A DNA stretch of 64,000 bases from JAXMCI01 sp046349435. Its GTDB lineage: Bacteria; Pseudomonadota; Alphaproteobacteria; Dongiales; Dongiaceae. The stretch lies in NCBI GenBank assembly GCA_046349435.1, contig JAXMCI010000002.1:186001-250000 (forward strand). Direction: 5' to 3'. The notes under the pieces are model-generated. The model saw nothing but the letters and a program-made list of their open reading frames with translations. It was not told where the DNA came from and did not search any database. Shown in pieces: positions 34,530 to 42,746 of the stretch. How positions within the stretch are numbered: position 1 is the stretch's first letter; each line of letters opens with the position of its first letter. The translations under genes were made by a program, and so were the position numbers.

Positions 34530-36339
34530 TCATCGGCCGATGGCGTAGCCCTGCATGCCGCGCGGGTTGGCGGCGGCCTTCAGCAGCGGGCCGTCGCGCA
34601 GCGCGGCGGAGATGCGGCCGAGCGACCAGTCGCCGTCGACCGTGACCTCGTGGCCGCGGCGCCGCAGGCCGGCGACGGTGGCGCGCGGCAGGCGGCCCTC
34701 GACCACCAGGCTGGCCGGCCTGGCCAGGCGCGGCCAGAAGGAGCTCGGCGCGTGCTCGCTGTGGAAGGCGGGCGCGTCGATCGCCTCCTGCAGGTTCATG
34801 CCGTGATGCAGGTGGCGCAGGAAGAAGGTGAGGGTCCACTGGTCCTGCTGGTCGCCGCCGGGCGTGCCGAAGGCGAGCACGCGGCCGTCGCCATGCAGCG
34901 CCAGGGACGGCGTCAGCGTGGTGCGCGGCCGGCGCCGCGGCGCCAGCGCCGAGGCCGAGCTCTCCTCCAGCCAGAACATCTGGCCGCGATTGCCGAGGCA
35001 GAAGCCCAGCGCCGGGATGATCGGCGAGCTCTGCAGCCAGCCGCCGCTCGGCGTCGCCGAGACGAGGTTGCCGTGCCGGTCGGCGACGTCGATGTGGCAG
35101 GTGTCGCCGCGCCGGGCGCCCAGCGCCGTGCCGGGATCGCGATCGCGCGCTCGCCGGCGCCGGCGGCGCCTCGCGGCGCCGGCCGCGGTGGCGCGCGGCC
35201 GCAGCGCCGCCTCGACCGAGCGCGGCCACCCCGGCACGCGGCCGGGGCGCAGCTCGGCCGAGGCGCGGCGGCCGACCAGCTTGCGGCGGGCCGCGTTGTA
35301 GTCCTCGAGCGAGCAGCGTCTCGACCGGCACCGTCACGAAGTCGGGATCGCCGTAGAAGGCCTCGCGGTCGGCGAAGGCGAGCTTGGCGCACTCCGCGAC
35401 GGTGTGGACGAAGTCGGTGCCGAGCGGATCCATCGCCGCGAGGTCGAAGCCGCGCAGCAGCGCCAGCTGCTGCAGGAAGACCGGTCCCTGGCTCCACGGC
35501 CCGCACTTGCAGACCGTCCAGCCGTGATAGTCGAGCGTGAGCGGCGCCTCGAAGCGGGCCTGCCAGGCGGCCATGTCGGCGCCGGTGAGCAGCCCGCGAT
35601 GGCGCCGGCCGGAGGTGTCCATGACCTCGCTGGTGCGGCAGAAATCGTCGACCGCCTGGGCGACGAAGCCTTCGCGCCAGGCCCGCCGCGCCGCCTCGAT
35701 CTCAGCCTCGCGGCCGCCGCCGGCGGCGGCCGCCTCGGCGAGCAGCCGGCGCCAGGTGGCGGCCAGCGCCGGGTTGCGGAACAGGCTGCCGGGCGCCGGC
35801 ACGTCGCCGTCCGGCAGGTAGAGCTCGGCCGAGCTCACCCACTCGTCCTCGAACAGCTCGCGCACGCCCTCGATGGTCTGGCAGATGCGCGGCACCAGCG
35901 GATAGCCGCCCTCGGCATAGCCGAGCGCGTGCTCCATGACCCGGGCGAGCGGCATGGTGCCGTGGTCCCGCAGCAGCAGCAGCCAGGCGTCCCAGGCGCC
36001 CGGCACGACGGCGGCGAGCAGGCCGCTGCCCGGCACCAGCTCCAGCCCGAGCGCGCGGTAGCGCGCGATGGTCGCCGCCGCCGGCGCGACGCCCTGGCCG
36101 CACAGCGCCCGCTGCGTGCCGGTCCGCCCGTCATGCAGCAGGATCGGCACCTCGCCGCCGGGCCCGTTGAGGTGCGGCTCGACGACCTGCAGGGCGAAGC
36201 CCATGGCGACGGCGGCGTCGAAGGCGTTGCCGCCGGCCTCGAGGATGGCCATGCCGGCGGCGCTCGCCAGCCAGTGCGTCGAGGCGACCATGCCGAAGGT
36301 GCCGGCGAGCTCGGGGCGGGTGGTGAACATGGCGGGCAT
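34530..36339 (-). CDS. Gamma-glutamyltransferase family protein, one frameshift near 35.3 kb
   Basis: An approximately 600-residue Ntn hydrolase precursor. The large-subunit part has GMVASTHWLASAAGMAILEA, GGNAFDAAVAMGFALQVVEP and HLNGPGGE. The autocleavage/nucleophile Thr is in GDTCHIDVADRHGNLVSATP, and the small subunit ends in PRGMQGYAIGR. After DFVTVPVETLL near 35315 the frame shifts: the expected EDYNAARRKLVGRRASAELRP is in the next frame. A tandem GCTC duplication at that point would account for it. Start ATG is 36339 or 36330. The enzyme would cleave gamma-glutamyl compounds or act as an acylase. No signal peptide is evident. Confidence 0.82.
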
Positions 36340-36487
36340 CCGGGTGCGCGAGAGGGGGCCGCGACTGTAGACCCGCGGCGCCGAGGTGGCGAGGACGCGA
36401 CGACCCTGGCGGCTGGCGCATCGAATCCCTAGGATGCCGCCGGCCAGCCACCCTGGCCCGACATCCCTGGGACCCCGCGCGAGAGCC

Positions 36488-37486
36488 ATGGCGATCCAGC
36501 ATCCCTATCTCATGTTCATCGGCGACGCCCCCGACCAGCTCGCCGCCAAGACGGCGCAGGGCATCGTTCACTGGCGCCGCGCGTGGTGCGTCGGCCAGGT
36601 CCGGCTGCCCGGCTGCAAGGCCGATCTCGGCCTGCCCGACATGACGCTGGACCAGGCGGCGGCGGCCGGGGTGAAGACGATGATCGTCGGCGTCGCCAAT
36701 CGCGGCGGCGTGCTCGGCGAGGACTGGGTGCCGCTGCTGGTCGACGCGCTGCATCGCGGCTTCGACCTGGCGAGCGGGCTGCACCGCCGGCTGACCGAGG
36801 TGCCGGCCCTGGTGCAGTGCGCCGGGCGGCTCGGCCGCAGCTTGTTCGACGTCCGCCACCCGACCCGCGAGTTCGCCGTCGGCAACGGCGTCAAGCGGCC
36901 GGGCAAGCGGCTGCTCACCGTCGGCACCGACTGCTCGATCGGCAAGATGTACACCGCGCTGGCGCTGGAGCAGGAGATGCGCCGGCGCGGCCGCAAGGCC
37001 GATTTCCGCGCCACCGGCCAGACCGGCATCTTCATCGCCGGCGACGGCGTCTCGATCGACGCGGTGGTCGCCGACTTCATCTCCGGCGCGGTCGAGTGGC
37101 TGGCGCCGGCCAACGACCCCGACCACTGGGACCTGGTCGAGGGCCAGGGCTCGCTGTTCCACGCCTCCTATGCCGGGGTCAGCCTGGGGCTGCTGCACGG
37201 CGCCCAGCCGGACGCGCTGGTCATGTGCCACGAGCCGACCCGCCGCCACATGCGCGGCCTGCCGCACTATCCGCTGCCGAGCCTGGAGGCCTGCATCGAG
37301 GCCAACCTGGCGGCGGCCCGGCTGACCAACCCGGCGGTGCGCATGGTCGGGCTGTCGATCAACACCTCGGCCCTGAAGGAGGATGAGGCCGCGGCGCTGC
37401 TGGCCGAGCTCTCGGCGCGCCACGGCCTGCCCGCGGTCGACCCGGTGCGCACCGGGGTCGGCGCCATCGTCGACCGGCTGGACTGA
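36488..37486 (+). CDS. dgcN: DUF1611 family D-glutamate N-acetyltransferase DgcN
   Basis: A 332-residue DUF1611 protein with the P-loop-like block LTVGTDCSIGKMYTALALEQ in its C-terminal half and the Rossmann-like N-terminal half (TMIVGVANRGGVLGEDWVPL). In the DgcN-DgcA pathway DgcN acetylates D-glutamate, and the racemase DgcA then converts N-acetyl-D-glutamate to the L form, allowing D-glutamate use. The next gene, 5 bases on, is a dgcA-type enolase-superfamily protein, which strongly supports the assignment. ATG 36488 has GAGAG upstream; the divergent neighbour is a gamma-glutamyltransferase. Confidence 0.87.
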   Translation: MAIQHPYLMFIGDAPDQLAAKTAQGIVHWRRAWCVGQVRLPGCKADLGLPDMTLDQAAAAGVKTMIVGVANRGGVLGEDWVPLLVDALHRGFDLASGLHRRLTEVPALVQCAGRLGRSLFDVRHPTREFAVGNGVKRPGKRLLTVGTDCSIGKMYTALALEQEMRRRGRKADFRATGQTGIFIAGDGVSIDAVVADFISGAVEWLAPANDPDHWDLVEGQGSLFHASYAGVSLGLLHGAQPDALVMCHEPTRRHMRGLPHYPLPSLEACIEANLAAARLTNPAVRMVGLSINTSALKEDEAAALLAELSARHGLPAVDPVRTGVGAIVDRLD

Positions 37487-37491
37487 GGCCG

Positions 37492-38472
37492 ATGCGCCGG
37501 CTCGCCGTCGCCATCGACCGCTGGCCGATCGCCGGGCGCTTCACCATCTCGCGCGGCAGCAAGACCGAGTCGGTCACCGTCACGGTCCGGCTGGAGGAGG
37601 GCGGCGCGGCCGGCCAGGGCGAGTGCGTCCCCTATGCCCGCTACGGCGAGACGGTCGAGGGCGTCGTGGCCGCCATCGAGGCGCTGCGGCCGCGGCTCGA
37701 GGCCGGGCTGGAGCGCGACGCGCTGCAATCGGCGATGCCGCCCGGCGCGGCGCGCAACGCCGTCGACTGCGCCCTCTGGGACCTCGCCGCCAAGCGCGCC
37801 GGGACGACGGTGGCGGCGCTCGCCGGCCTGCCGCCGCCGGGGCCGGTGACCACGGCCTACACGCTGAGCCTCGACACCGTCGAGGCGATGGGCGCGGCGG
37901 CCCGCGCCCAGGCGGCGCGGCCGCTGCTCAAGCTCAAGGTCGGCGGCGCCGGCGACCTCGACCGGGTCCGCGCCGTGCACGCCAGCGCGCCCGGCGCGCG
38001 GCTGATCCTCGACGCCAACGAGGGCTGGAGCGAGGCCGACTACCGGACGCTGGTGCCCGAGCTCGGCGCGCTCGGCGTCGAGATGATCGAGCAGCCCTTC
38101 CCGGCCGGCAACGACGCGACGCTCGCCACCCTGCCGCGGCCGATCCCGATCACCGCCGACGAGAGCTGCCACGACCGCGCCGGCCTGGCCGGGCTGGCCG
38201 GGCGCTACGACGCGGTCAACCTGAAGCTCGACAAGACCGGCGGGCTGACCGAGGCGCTGGCCTTCGCCGAGGCGGCGCGCGCCGCCGGGCTGGCGCTGAT
38301 GGTCGGCTGCATGCTCGGCACCTCGCTCGGCATGGCGCCGGCCCTGCTGCCGGCCCAGCGGGCGCGCTGGGTCGATCTCGACGGCCCGCTCTGGCTGGCG
38401 CGCGACCGCAGCCCGGGGCTGGCCTATGACGGCAGCGTGGTGCAGCCGGCGCCGCAGGCGCTGTGGGGCTGA
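37492..38472 (+). CDS. dgcA: N-acetyl-D-glutamate racemase DgcA (enolase superfamily, dipeptide epimerase-like)
   Basis: A 326-residue muconate-lactonizing-enzyme subgroup protein. The capping domain begins MRRLAVAIDRWPIAGRFTIS. Barrel residues are KxK in PLLKLKVGG, metal ligands in LILDANEGW, MIEQPFP and ITADESCHD, and the second acid-base Lys in VNLKLDKTGGL. Dipeptide epimerases share all of these, but pairing with dgcN points to N-acetyl-D-glutamate. The short spacing indicates one transcript. Confidence 0.87.
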   Translation: MRRLAVAIDRWPIAGRFTISRGSKTESVTVTVRLEEGGAAGQGECVPYARYGETVEGVVAAIEALRPRLEAGLERDALQSAMPPGAARNAVDCALWDLAAKRAGTTVAALAGLPPPGPVTTAYTLSLDTVEAMGAAARAQAARPLLKLKVGGAGDLDRVRAVHASAPGARLILDANEGWSEADYRTLVPELGALGVEMIEQPFPAGNDATLATLPRPIPITADESCHDRAGLAGLAGRYDAVNLKLDKTGGLTEALAFAEAARAAGLALMVGCMLGTSLGMAPALLPAQRARWVDLDGPLWLARDRSPGLAYDGSVVQPAPQALWG

Positions 38473-38495
38473 GCGGGCCGCAAGGGGGACGGGGG

Positions 38496-38957
38496 ATGGG
38501 ACACGGGGGCTGGATGGGTCGAGGCGCGGCCGGGGCCGCGCTGCTGCTGCTCGCCGCCTGCGCCGGCAAGCCGGAGGCGCCGCCCGCTGCCGCCTGCCCG
38601 GAGACGCTCGCCTTCGTGAAGCCACGGCTGGTGACGCCGTGGCCCGACCTCGAGGAGTTCATGGGGCCGGGGGCCATGGAGCGGCAGCTCGCCAAGCCGA
38701 TCGACCAGATGATCGCCGAGGGCGGCGGCGCCGAGGCCTCGCTGCGCTCGGTGCGCCAGACCGTGGCCGACCTCAAGCAGCTGCTCTCCGAGCGCGACGC
38801 CTTTTTCGCCGACGGGCGGGCCGCCGGGCACAGCGAGCACCAGATCGAGGTCGACTGGATGATCGAGCAGGACGGCCTGACCCTGAACGAGGGATTCATC
38901 GACGCCGTGCTCTGCCGCCAGCAGGGCCAGGACGCCGCGCCCGAGGCCGGCAGCTGA
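38496..38957 (+). CDS. Putative lipoprotein of unknown function
   Basis: A 153-residue exported protein. The signal peptide ends in the lipobox LLLLAACAG, so lipid attachment at the Cys is expected. The rest is helical and hydrophilic (LRSVRQTVADLKQLLSERDA), with no recognised domain and one later pair of motifs, WMIEQDGLTLNEGFIDAVLC. ATG 38496 follows a GGGGG run. It lies 23 bases after dgcA on the same strand and may be its co-transcribed neighbour. The 3' end contains a tandem 13-base repeat (GGCCGGCAGCTGA) spanning the stop. Confidence 0.7.
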   Translation: MGHGGWMGRGAAGAALLLLAACAGKPEAPPAAACPETLAFVKPRLVTPWPDLEEFMGPGAMERQLAKPIDQMIAEGGGAEASLRSVRQTVADLKQLLSERDAFFADGRAAGHSEHQIEVDWMIEQDGLTLNEGFIDAVLCRQQGQDAAPEAGS

Positions 38958-38976
38958 GGCCGGCAGCTGAGGCCGA

Positions 38977-39009
38977 CCGCGGATTAACTCCGGACCGGTT
39001 AATCCGCGG
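38977..39009. repeat. 12-bp inverted repeat downstream of lipoprotein gene
   Basis: CCGCGGATTAAC (38977-38988) and GTTAATCCGCGG (38998-39009) pair perfectly around nine bases. It marks the left edge of a patch that is less GC-rich than the rest of the window. It could be a stem-loop ending the dgc operon or an operator. Confidence 0.5.
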
Positions 39010-39026
39010 CGACTCGCACAACCCTA

Positions 39027-39128
39027 TTGATTTGGGTGCGTCGCAGCATCATATTGTGCATTGCGGCATTGGCTGCTGCCGAGCGCAACGGCGGTGCCGC
39101 ATACGCCCCTTGGGCGTTTCCTCCCTGA
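39027..39128 (+). other. Candidate small ORF or small RNA upstream of a strong terminator
   Basis: This stretch lies in a gap between convergent genes and is less GC-rich. In one frame a TTG at 39027 or GTG at 39036 opens a 30-33 codon frame ending AAYAPWAFPP at the stop 39126-39128, four bases before a textbook terminator. No ribosome binding site is visible. Alternatively it is a non-coding transcript: TTGATT (39027-39032) and a CATATT-like element could be its promoter. I cannot decide between the two from this sequence alone. Confidence 0.3.
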
Positions 39129-39132
39129 ACTT

Positions 39133-39161
39133 GGGCCGTGCCCTGAGCACGGCCCTTTTTT
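39133..39161 (+). terminator. Rho-independent terminator
   Basis: GGGCCGTGC and GCACGGCCC form a perfect 9-bp stem around CCTGA and are followed by six T. This is the clearest intrinsic terminator in the window. It ends a rightward transcript, either the dgcN-dgcA-lipoprotein operon or a short independent RNA starting near 39050. Confidence 0.88.
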
Positions 39162-39170
39162 CTTTCTGTG

Positions 39171-39728
39171 TCAGACCTTTGCGATCGGCGGAGCGGCGTC
39201 GCCCGGGCCGAGCGGCCGCTGCATGAGCACGCTGTCGACCCAGCGGCCATGCTTGAAGCCGACGCTGCGCAAGGTTCCAGTCGGGACGAACCAGAGAGCG
39301 CGGTGCAACCCGATCGAGGCCGCGTTGGCCGAGTCGCCGATCACTGCGACCATCTGGCGCAGGCCGAGCGCCGTGCAGCGCTCGATCACCGCGCCGAGCG
39401 CCGCCCGGCCCAGCCCGCGGCCGGCCGCGCCGGGGGCGACATAGACGCTGTCCTCGACGGTGAAGCGATAGGCCGGCCGGCTGCGATAGGGGCCGGCAGA
39501 GGCGAAGCCCTGCACCCCGTCGGCGGTCTCGACCACCAGGTAGGGCAGGCCGCGCCCCTGCGCCTCTTCCCGGCGCCGGTCCATCTCGGCGCGGTCGGGC
39601 GGCAGCTCCTCGAAGGAGGCGAGCCCGTGCCGGACATGATGGGCGTAGATCGCCTGCAGCAGCGCCATGTCGGCCGCCGTCGCGTCCCGCACGGCCAGAA
39701 CGGCGGGCGCCGCCGCGCCGCCGCTCAC
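39171..39728 (-). CDS. GNAT N-acetyltransferase, phosphinothricin acetyltransferase-like
   Basis: A 185-residue GNAT enzyme. It has the family opening VRDATAADMALLQAIYAHHV, then SRPAYRFTVEDSVYVAPGAA, the acetyl-CoA loop GRGLGRAALGAVIERC, and VIGDSANAASIGLHRALWFV. Members acetylate phosphinothricin, methionine sulfoximine or related amino acids. Its ATG overlaps the stop of the N-formylglutamate amidohydrolase gene (ATGA), so the two are translated together. Substrate specificity is not settled by sequence. Confidence 0.88.
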   Translation of the reverse strand: MSGGAAAPAVLAVRDATAADMALLQAIYAHHVRHGLASFEELPPDRAEMDRRREEAQGRGLPYLVVETADGVQGFASAGPYRSRPAYRFTVEDSVYVAPGAAGRGLGRAALGAVIERCTALGLRQMVAVIGDSANAASIGLHRALWFVPTGTLRSVGFKHGRWVDSVLMQRPLGPGDAAPPIAKV

Positions 39729-40600
39729 TCGGCCAGCACCACCGGGAACAGCCGGCCGACCTCGCGCACCAGCTCCGTCATGTGGCGGGCGAGCGCGGCG
39801 AAGCCGGCGCTGCGGGCGAGCTGCCGCTCGTCCATGTAGAGGGCGCGGTTGATCTCGATCTGCAGCGCGTGCACGCCCTCGCGCGGCCGGCCGTAATGCT
39901 GCGTGACGAAGCCGCCGGAATAGGGCGCGTTGCGCGCCACCCCGTAGCCCTGGGCGCGCAGCACCTGCTCGACCCGGTCGACGATGGCCGGGGCGCAGGC
40001 CGCGGCGAAGCAGTCGCCGAGCACGAAATCGACCCGGTCGCGGCCGGCGTCGCGCTCCAGCGGGCCGCCGACCGAAGGCATCGAGTGGCAGTCGATCAGC
40101 AGGCAGCGGCCGAACCGCGCCCGGGTCGCCGTCACCGCCTGGCGCAGCGCCTCGTGATAGGGCCGGTAGCAGTGCTCGATGCGCGTCCTGGCGTCGGCGA
40201 AGCGCAGCTTGCCGGCATAGATCTCCTCGCCGTTGGCGACCACCTTGGCGATGGTGCCGAGCCCGGCCGCGACCCGCGGCGAGGCGGTGTTGGCATAGGC
40301 CGGCAGCTCGTCCTCGAACATCGCCGGGTCGAGCTCCCAGGGCTCGCGGTTGGGGTCGACATAGGCGCGCGGGAAGAGGGCGCGGATCAGCGGCGCGCCG
40401 AGCTCCGGCGCGGCGGCGAACAGCTCGTCGACGAAGCTGTCCTCGCTGCGCCGCAGCGCGACCGGGTCGAGCCGCGAGGCGGCGACGAAATCGGCGGGAT
40501 AGTCGACCCCGCTATGCGGCGAGGACAGCACCAGCGGCAGGGTCTGGCGCGCCGGCTGGCGAATCTCGAGGGGCGCGCGGGACGTCTCTGCGGCGGTCAT
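39725..40600 (-). CDS. N-formylglutamate amidohydrolase
   Basis: A 291-residue zinc-dependent hydrolase that releases formate from N-formyl-L-glutamate, the last step of one histidine degradation route. Blocks are LVLSSPHSGVDYPADFV, FPRAYVDPNREPWELDP, LLIDCHSMPSVGG and NAPYSGGFVTQHYG. These supply the expected His/Glu ligands. No other hut genes are nearby, so the role here may be broader acyl-glutamate turnover, in keeping with dgcN-dgcA across the terminator. First gene of a two-gene operon. Confidence 0.9.
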   Translation of the reverse strand: MTAAETSRAPLEIRQPARQTLPLVLSSPHSGVDYPADFVAASRLDPVALRRSEDSFVDELFAAAPELGAPLIRALFPRAYVDPNREPWELDPAMFEDELPAYANTASPRVAAGLGTIAKVVANGEEIYAGKLRFADARTRIEHCYRPYHEALRQAVTATRARFGRCLLIDCHSMPSVGGPLERDAGRDRVDFVLGDCFAAACAPAIVDRVEQVLRAQGYGVARNAPYSGGFVTQHYGRPREGVHALQIEINRALYMDERQLARSAGFAALARHMTELVREVGRLFPVVLAE

Positions 40601-40741
40601 GTCGCCCGAGGTTTAGAGCATCGCCCGCCGCGCTGTCACGCGGGAAGCGGCGCGGCGGGAGCGCTTGCAAAGCCCGGCGGTTGGTGCTACGTCCCGGCCC
40701 TCGCCCGGCGGGTCCCGCAACCCCCGCCATCGGGCCGGGAT

Positions 40742-40816
40742 GGGCGCGTAGCTCAGCGGGAGAGCACTACCTTGACATGGTAGGGGTCACAGGTTCAATC
40801 CCTGTCGCGCCCACCA
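40742..40816 (+). tRNA. tRNA-Val (anticodon GAC)
   Basis: A complete cloverleaf. The acceptor stem GGGCGCG pairs with CGCGCCC, the D-arm is GCTC/GAGC, and the anticodon stem CTACC/GGTAG encloses TTGACAT, giving anticodon GAC for valine. The T-arm is CAGG-TTCAATC-CCTG. Discriminator A is followed by an encoded CCA at 40814-40816. Confidence 0.97.
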
Positions 40817-40923
40817 TCCCCCCGGCCGCGGCGGCGCACTTTCCTCCTCGAGGGTTCGTCGATCAGGCGCGAGGCACAGCTCTCGTCGAGGCCTGAGCCC
40901 TTCAGCGATCGTTCAGCCGACGC

Positions 40924-40952
40924 GTGCAACCTTCGCGACGTTCGTCTATACT
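40924..40952 (+). promoter_or_regulatory. Candidate promoter of the RiPP operon in a 317-base gene-free stretch
   Basis: GTGCAA (40924-40929) and TATACT (40947-40952) are 17 bases apart. The -10 is a good match, the -35 weak. The following leader of about 175 bases before the precursor ATG is long, so control in the leader RNA is possible. Within 40817-41133 I see no convincing gene; a GTG-started extension of the precursor frame to 41050 exists but lacks a ribosome site. Confidence 0.4.
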
Positions 40953-41133
40953 GGGATCGCGCCGTGGCACGACAGGGTAGGGGGCAGGGCGGATCGGCCG
41001 GCAGGCCGTCTCCAGTCCCTCTCGTCCCAGCGATCAAGCCATAGATGCGGTGAAGGTCTCGGTACCGCCGAGCCGCCCCCACGGGACGGCCGCCGGCGGG
41101 GTGACGCAGACACGGGAGCAAGGGGTAACCGAC

Positions 41134-41526
41134 ATGAGTTCAGCACGACGCACCCTCAAGACGCTGGCCGCGCTGCTGCCGCTGGGCGCCCTCGGCATCT
41201 CCTCGGCGCTCGCCTCGACCCCCGCATCGGCGCGTGATTCGACACCCGCCGTGGCGGCGCAGGGCAGCGCGCTCGAGCAGCCCGGAGTGGCGGAGCGGCT
41301 GGCCGCGATCCGTGCCGCGGTCTCGGAGATCACCGGCGGCCCGAACCTGCCGCAGGCCGGCGAGCCCGGCATCCAGAGGCTGGCCTGGCACAACTGGGGC
41401 AACTTCGGGCCCTGGTTCAACGGCGGCTGGAAGAACTGGGGCAATGGCTGGCACAACGGCGGCTGGAACAACTGGGGCAATGGCTGGCACAACGGCGGCT
41501 GGAAGAACTTCTGGGCCAACTGGTAG
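41134..41526 (+). CDS. grrA: GrrA/OscA1-type radical-SAM-modified cyclophane RiPP precursor, W-x-N rich
   Basis: A 130-residue precursor peptide. It starts with an export-signal-like region (TLKTLAALLPLGALGISSAL, then ASA), then a leader segment VAERLAAIRAAVSE resembling the leader of GrrA proteins, and a C-terminal core from residue 85 to 130 made of Trp, Asn and Gly. Twelve Trp occur there and eleven sit in W-x-N (WHN, WGN, WFN, WKN, WNN, WAN). Three-residue cyclophanes formed by related radical SAM enzymes link an aromatic ring to the residue two positions on, so each W-x-N is a candidate crosslink. Start ATG 41134 has AAGGGG upstream. The maturase gene follows after 26 bases. Confidence 0.88.
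   Translation: MSSARRTLKTLAALLPLGALGISSALASTPASARDSTPAVAAQGSALEQPGVAERLAAIRAAVSEITGGPNLPQAGEPGIQRLAWHNWGNFGPWFNGGWKNWGNGWHNGGWNNWGNGWHNGGWKNFWANW
41434..41505 (+). repeat. 36-bp in-frame tandem repeat inside the RiPP core
   Basis: Two 36-base units (41434-41469 and 41470-41505) differ only in the last base and encode NWGNGWHNGGW(N/K). A diverged partial unit precedes them and a short partial unit follows. In-frame repeats of 12 residues let the number of crosslink motifs change by recombination. Confidence 0.92.
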
Positions 41527-41552
41527 CGCCGCCTTCCGCCGCCATCGCCGCC

Positions 41553-42746
41553 ATGCCCGCCGCCTCGCCGGTCGTCGCGACGCTGGTGCTGCAGCCGACG
41601 CCGTTCTGCAACATCGCGTGCGACTATTGCTACCTGCCGAGCCGGTCGGATCGCTCGGTGATGTCGCGCGACACCATCGCGGCGACCTTCCGGCGGGTCT
41701 TCGAGTCGGGCTGGGCGGCGCCCGAGCTGACCGTGATCTGGCACGCCGGCGAGCCGCTGGTGCTGCCGGTCGCGTGGTATCGCGAGGCCTTCGCCATCGC
41801 CGCCGGCCTGCAGCCCGAGGGCCTGCATCTGCGCCATGCCGTGCAGACCAACGGCATGCTGATCACCCCCGAATGGTGTGCGCTGTTCCGCGAGCATGAG
41901 GTCGGGGTCGGCGTCAGCATCGATGGCCCGCGCGCCGTGCACGACCTGCACCGCCGGACCCGGAGCGGCGCCGGCACCTTCGACAAGACGATCGCCGGCA
42001 TCCGCCTGCTGCGGCAGGAGGGCATCGACTTCCACGTCATCACGGTGCTCTCGGCGGCGAGCCTGGAGGATCCCGAGGGGCTGGCCGAGTTCTACCTCGA
42101 GGAAGGGATCGACCAGGTCTGCTTCAACGTCGAGGAGTCGGAGGGCGACCACCGCTCCGGGCTGTTCGAGCAGGCCGACCTGCGCGCCCGCTTCGCCGGC
42201 TTCCTCGACCGCTTCTGGCGGCATGCCCGCCGGCACGGCCAGTTCCGCTACATCCGCGAGATCGATTCGATGCTGCCGCGCATCATGCGCCCCGACGGGA
42301 CGGTGATGATGAACGAGCAGGTCGAGCCGCTCGGCATGCTGAACGTGGCCTGCACCGGCGACGCCTCGAGCTTCTCGCCCGAGCTGCTGGGGCTGAAGAA
42401 TCCGGACTACGACGACTTCATCATCGGCAACGTCCACCGCCATTCGCTGGCCGAGATGCTGGCGAGCCCGCCGATGCGGCGCATGGCCGCCGACATCGCG
42501 GAGGGCGTCGAGGCCTGTCGCGGCAGCTGCGGCTACTTCTCGATCTGCGGCGGCGGCGCACCGGTCAACAAGCTGACCGAGCGCGGCAGCTTCGCGTCCG
42601 ACCGCACCCGCTTCTGCGAGCTGACCCACATGGTGCCGGTCGACCTCATCCTCGCGGCCCTGGAGCGGTTCGATCCGCTGCTGCAGCAAGCCAGCGAGCC
42701 AACACCCCAAACCGTCAGGAGAACGCAATGTCACGCCGCCGAATGA
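41553..42746 (+). CDS. grrM: GrrM/OscB-type cyclophane-forming radical SAM/SPASM peptide maturase
   Basis: A 397-residue radical SAM enzyme. The [4Fe-4S] motif is CxxxCxxC at Cys19, Cys23 and Cys26 (PFCNIACDYCYL), followed by the GE-like motif in WHAGEPLVLP and SIDGPRAVHDLHRR. The C-terminal SPASM region holds the auxiliary-cluster cysteines in VACTGDASSF, CRGSCGYFSICGGG and RFCELTHMV. The CYLPS and DGPRAVHD patterns are those of the GrrM/OscB maturases that modify Gly-rich-repeat RiPPs. It should install crosslinks on the W-x-N core of the preceding precursor. The start lacks a strong ribosome site. The 3' end overlaps the next gene by 19 bases. Confidence 0.92.
   Translation: MPAASPVVATLVLQPTPFCNIACDYCYLPSRSDRSVMSRDTIAATFRRVFESGWAAPELTVIWHAGEPLVLPVAWYREAFAIAAGLQPEGLHLRHAVQTNGMLITPEWCALFREHEVGVGVSIDGPRAVHDLHRRTRSGAGTFDKTIAGIRLLRQEGIDFHVITVLSAASLEDPEGLAEFYLEEGIDQVCFNVEESEGDHRSGLFEQADLRARFAGFLDRFWRHARRHGQFRYIREIDSMLPRIMRPDGTVMMNEQVEPLGMLNVACTGDASSFSPELLGLKNPDYDDFIIGNVHRHSLAEMLASPPMRRMAADIAEGVEACRGSCGYFSICGGGAPVNKLTERGSFASDRTRFCELTHMVPVDLILAALERFDPLLQQASEPTPQTVRRTQCHAAE

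Noticed and set aside
39027..39161. Named alphaproteobacterial small RNA such as 6S RNA
   Set aside because: The terminator and size would fit a small RNA, but I could not match the sequence to a known family's secondary structure with confidence.
41434..41505. Tandem repeats considered as a CRISPR array
   Set aside because: Units are adjacent without spacers, in frame and inside a coding gene with a clear peptide repeat.
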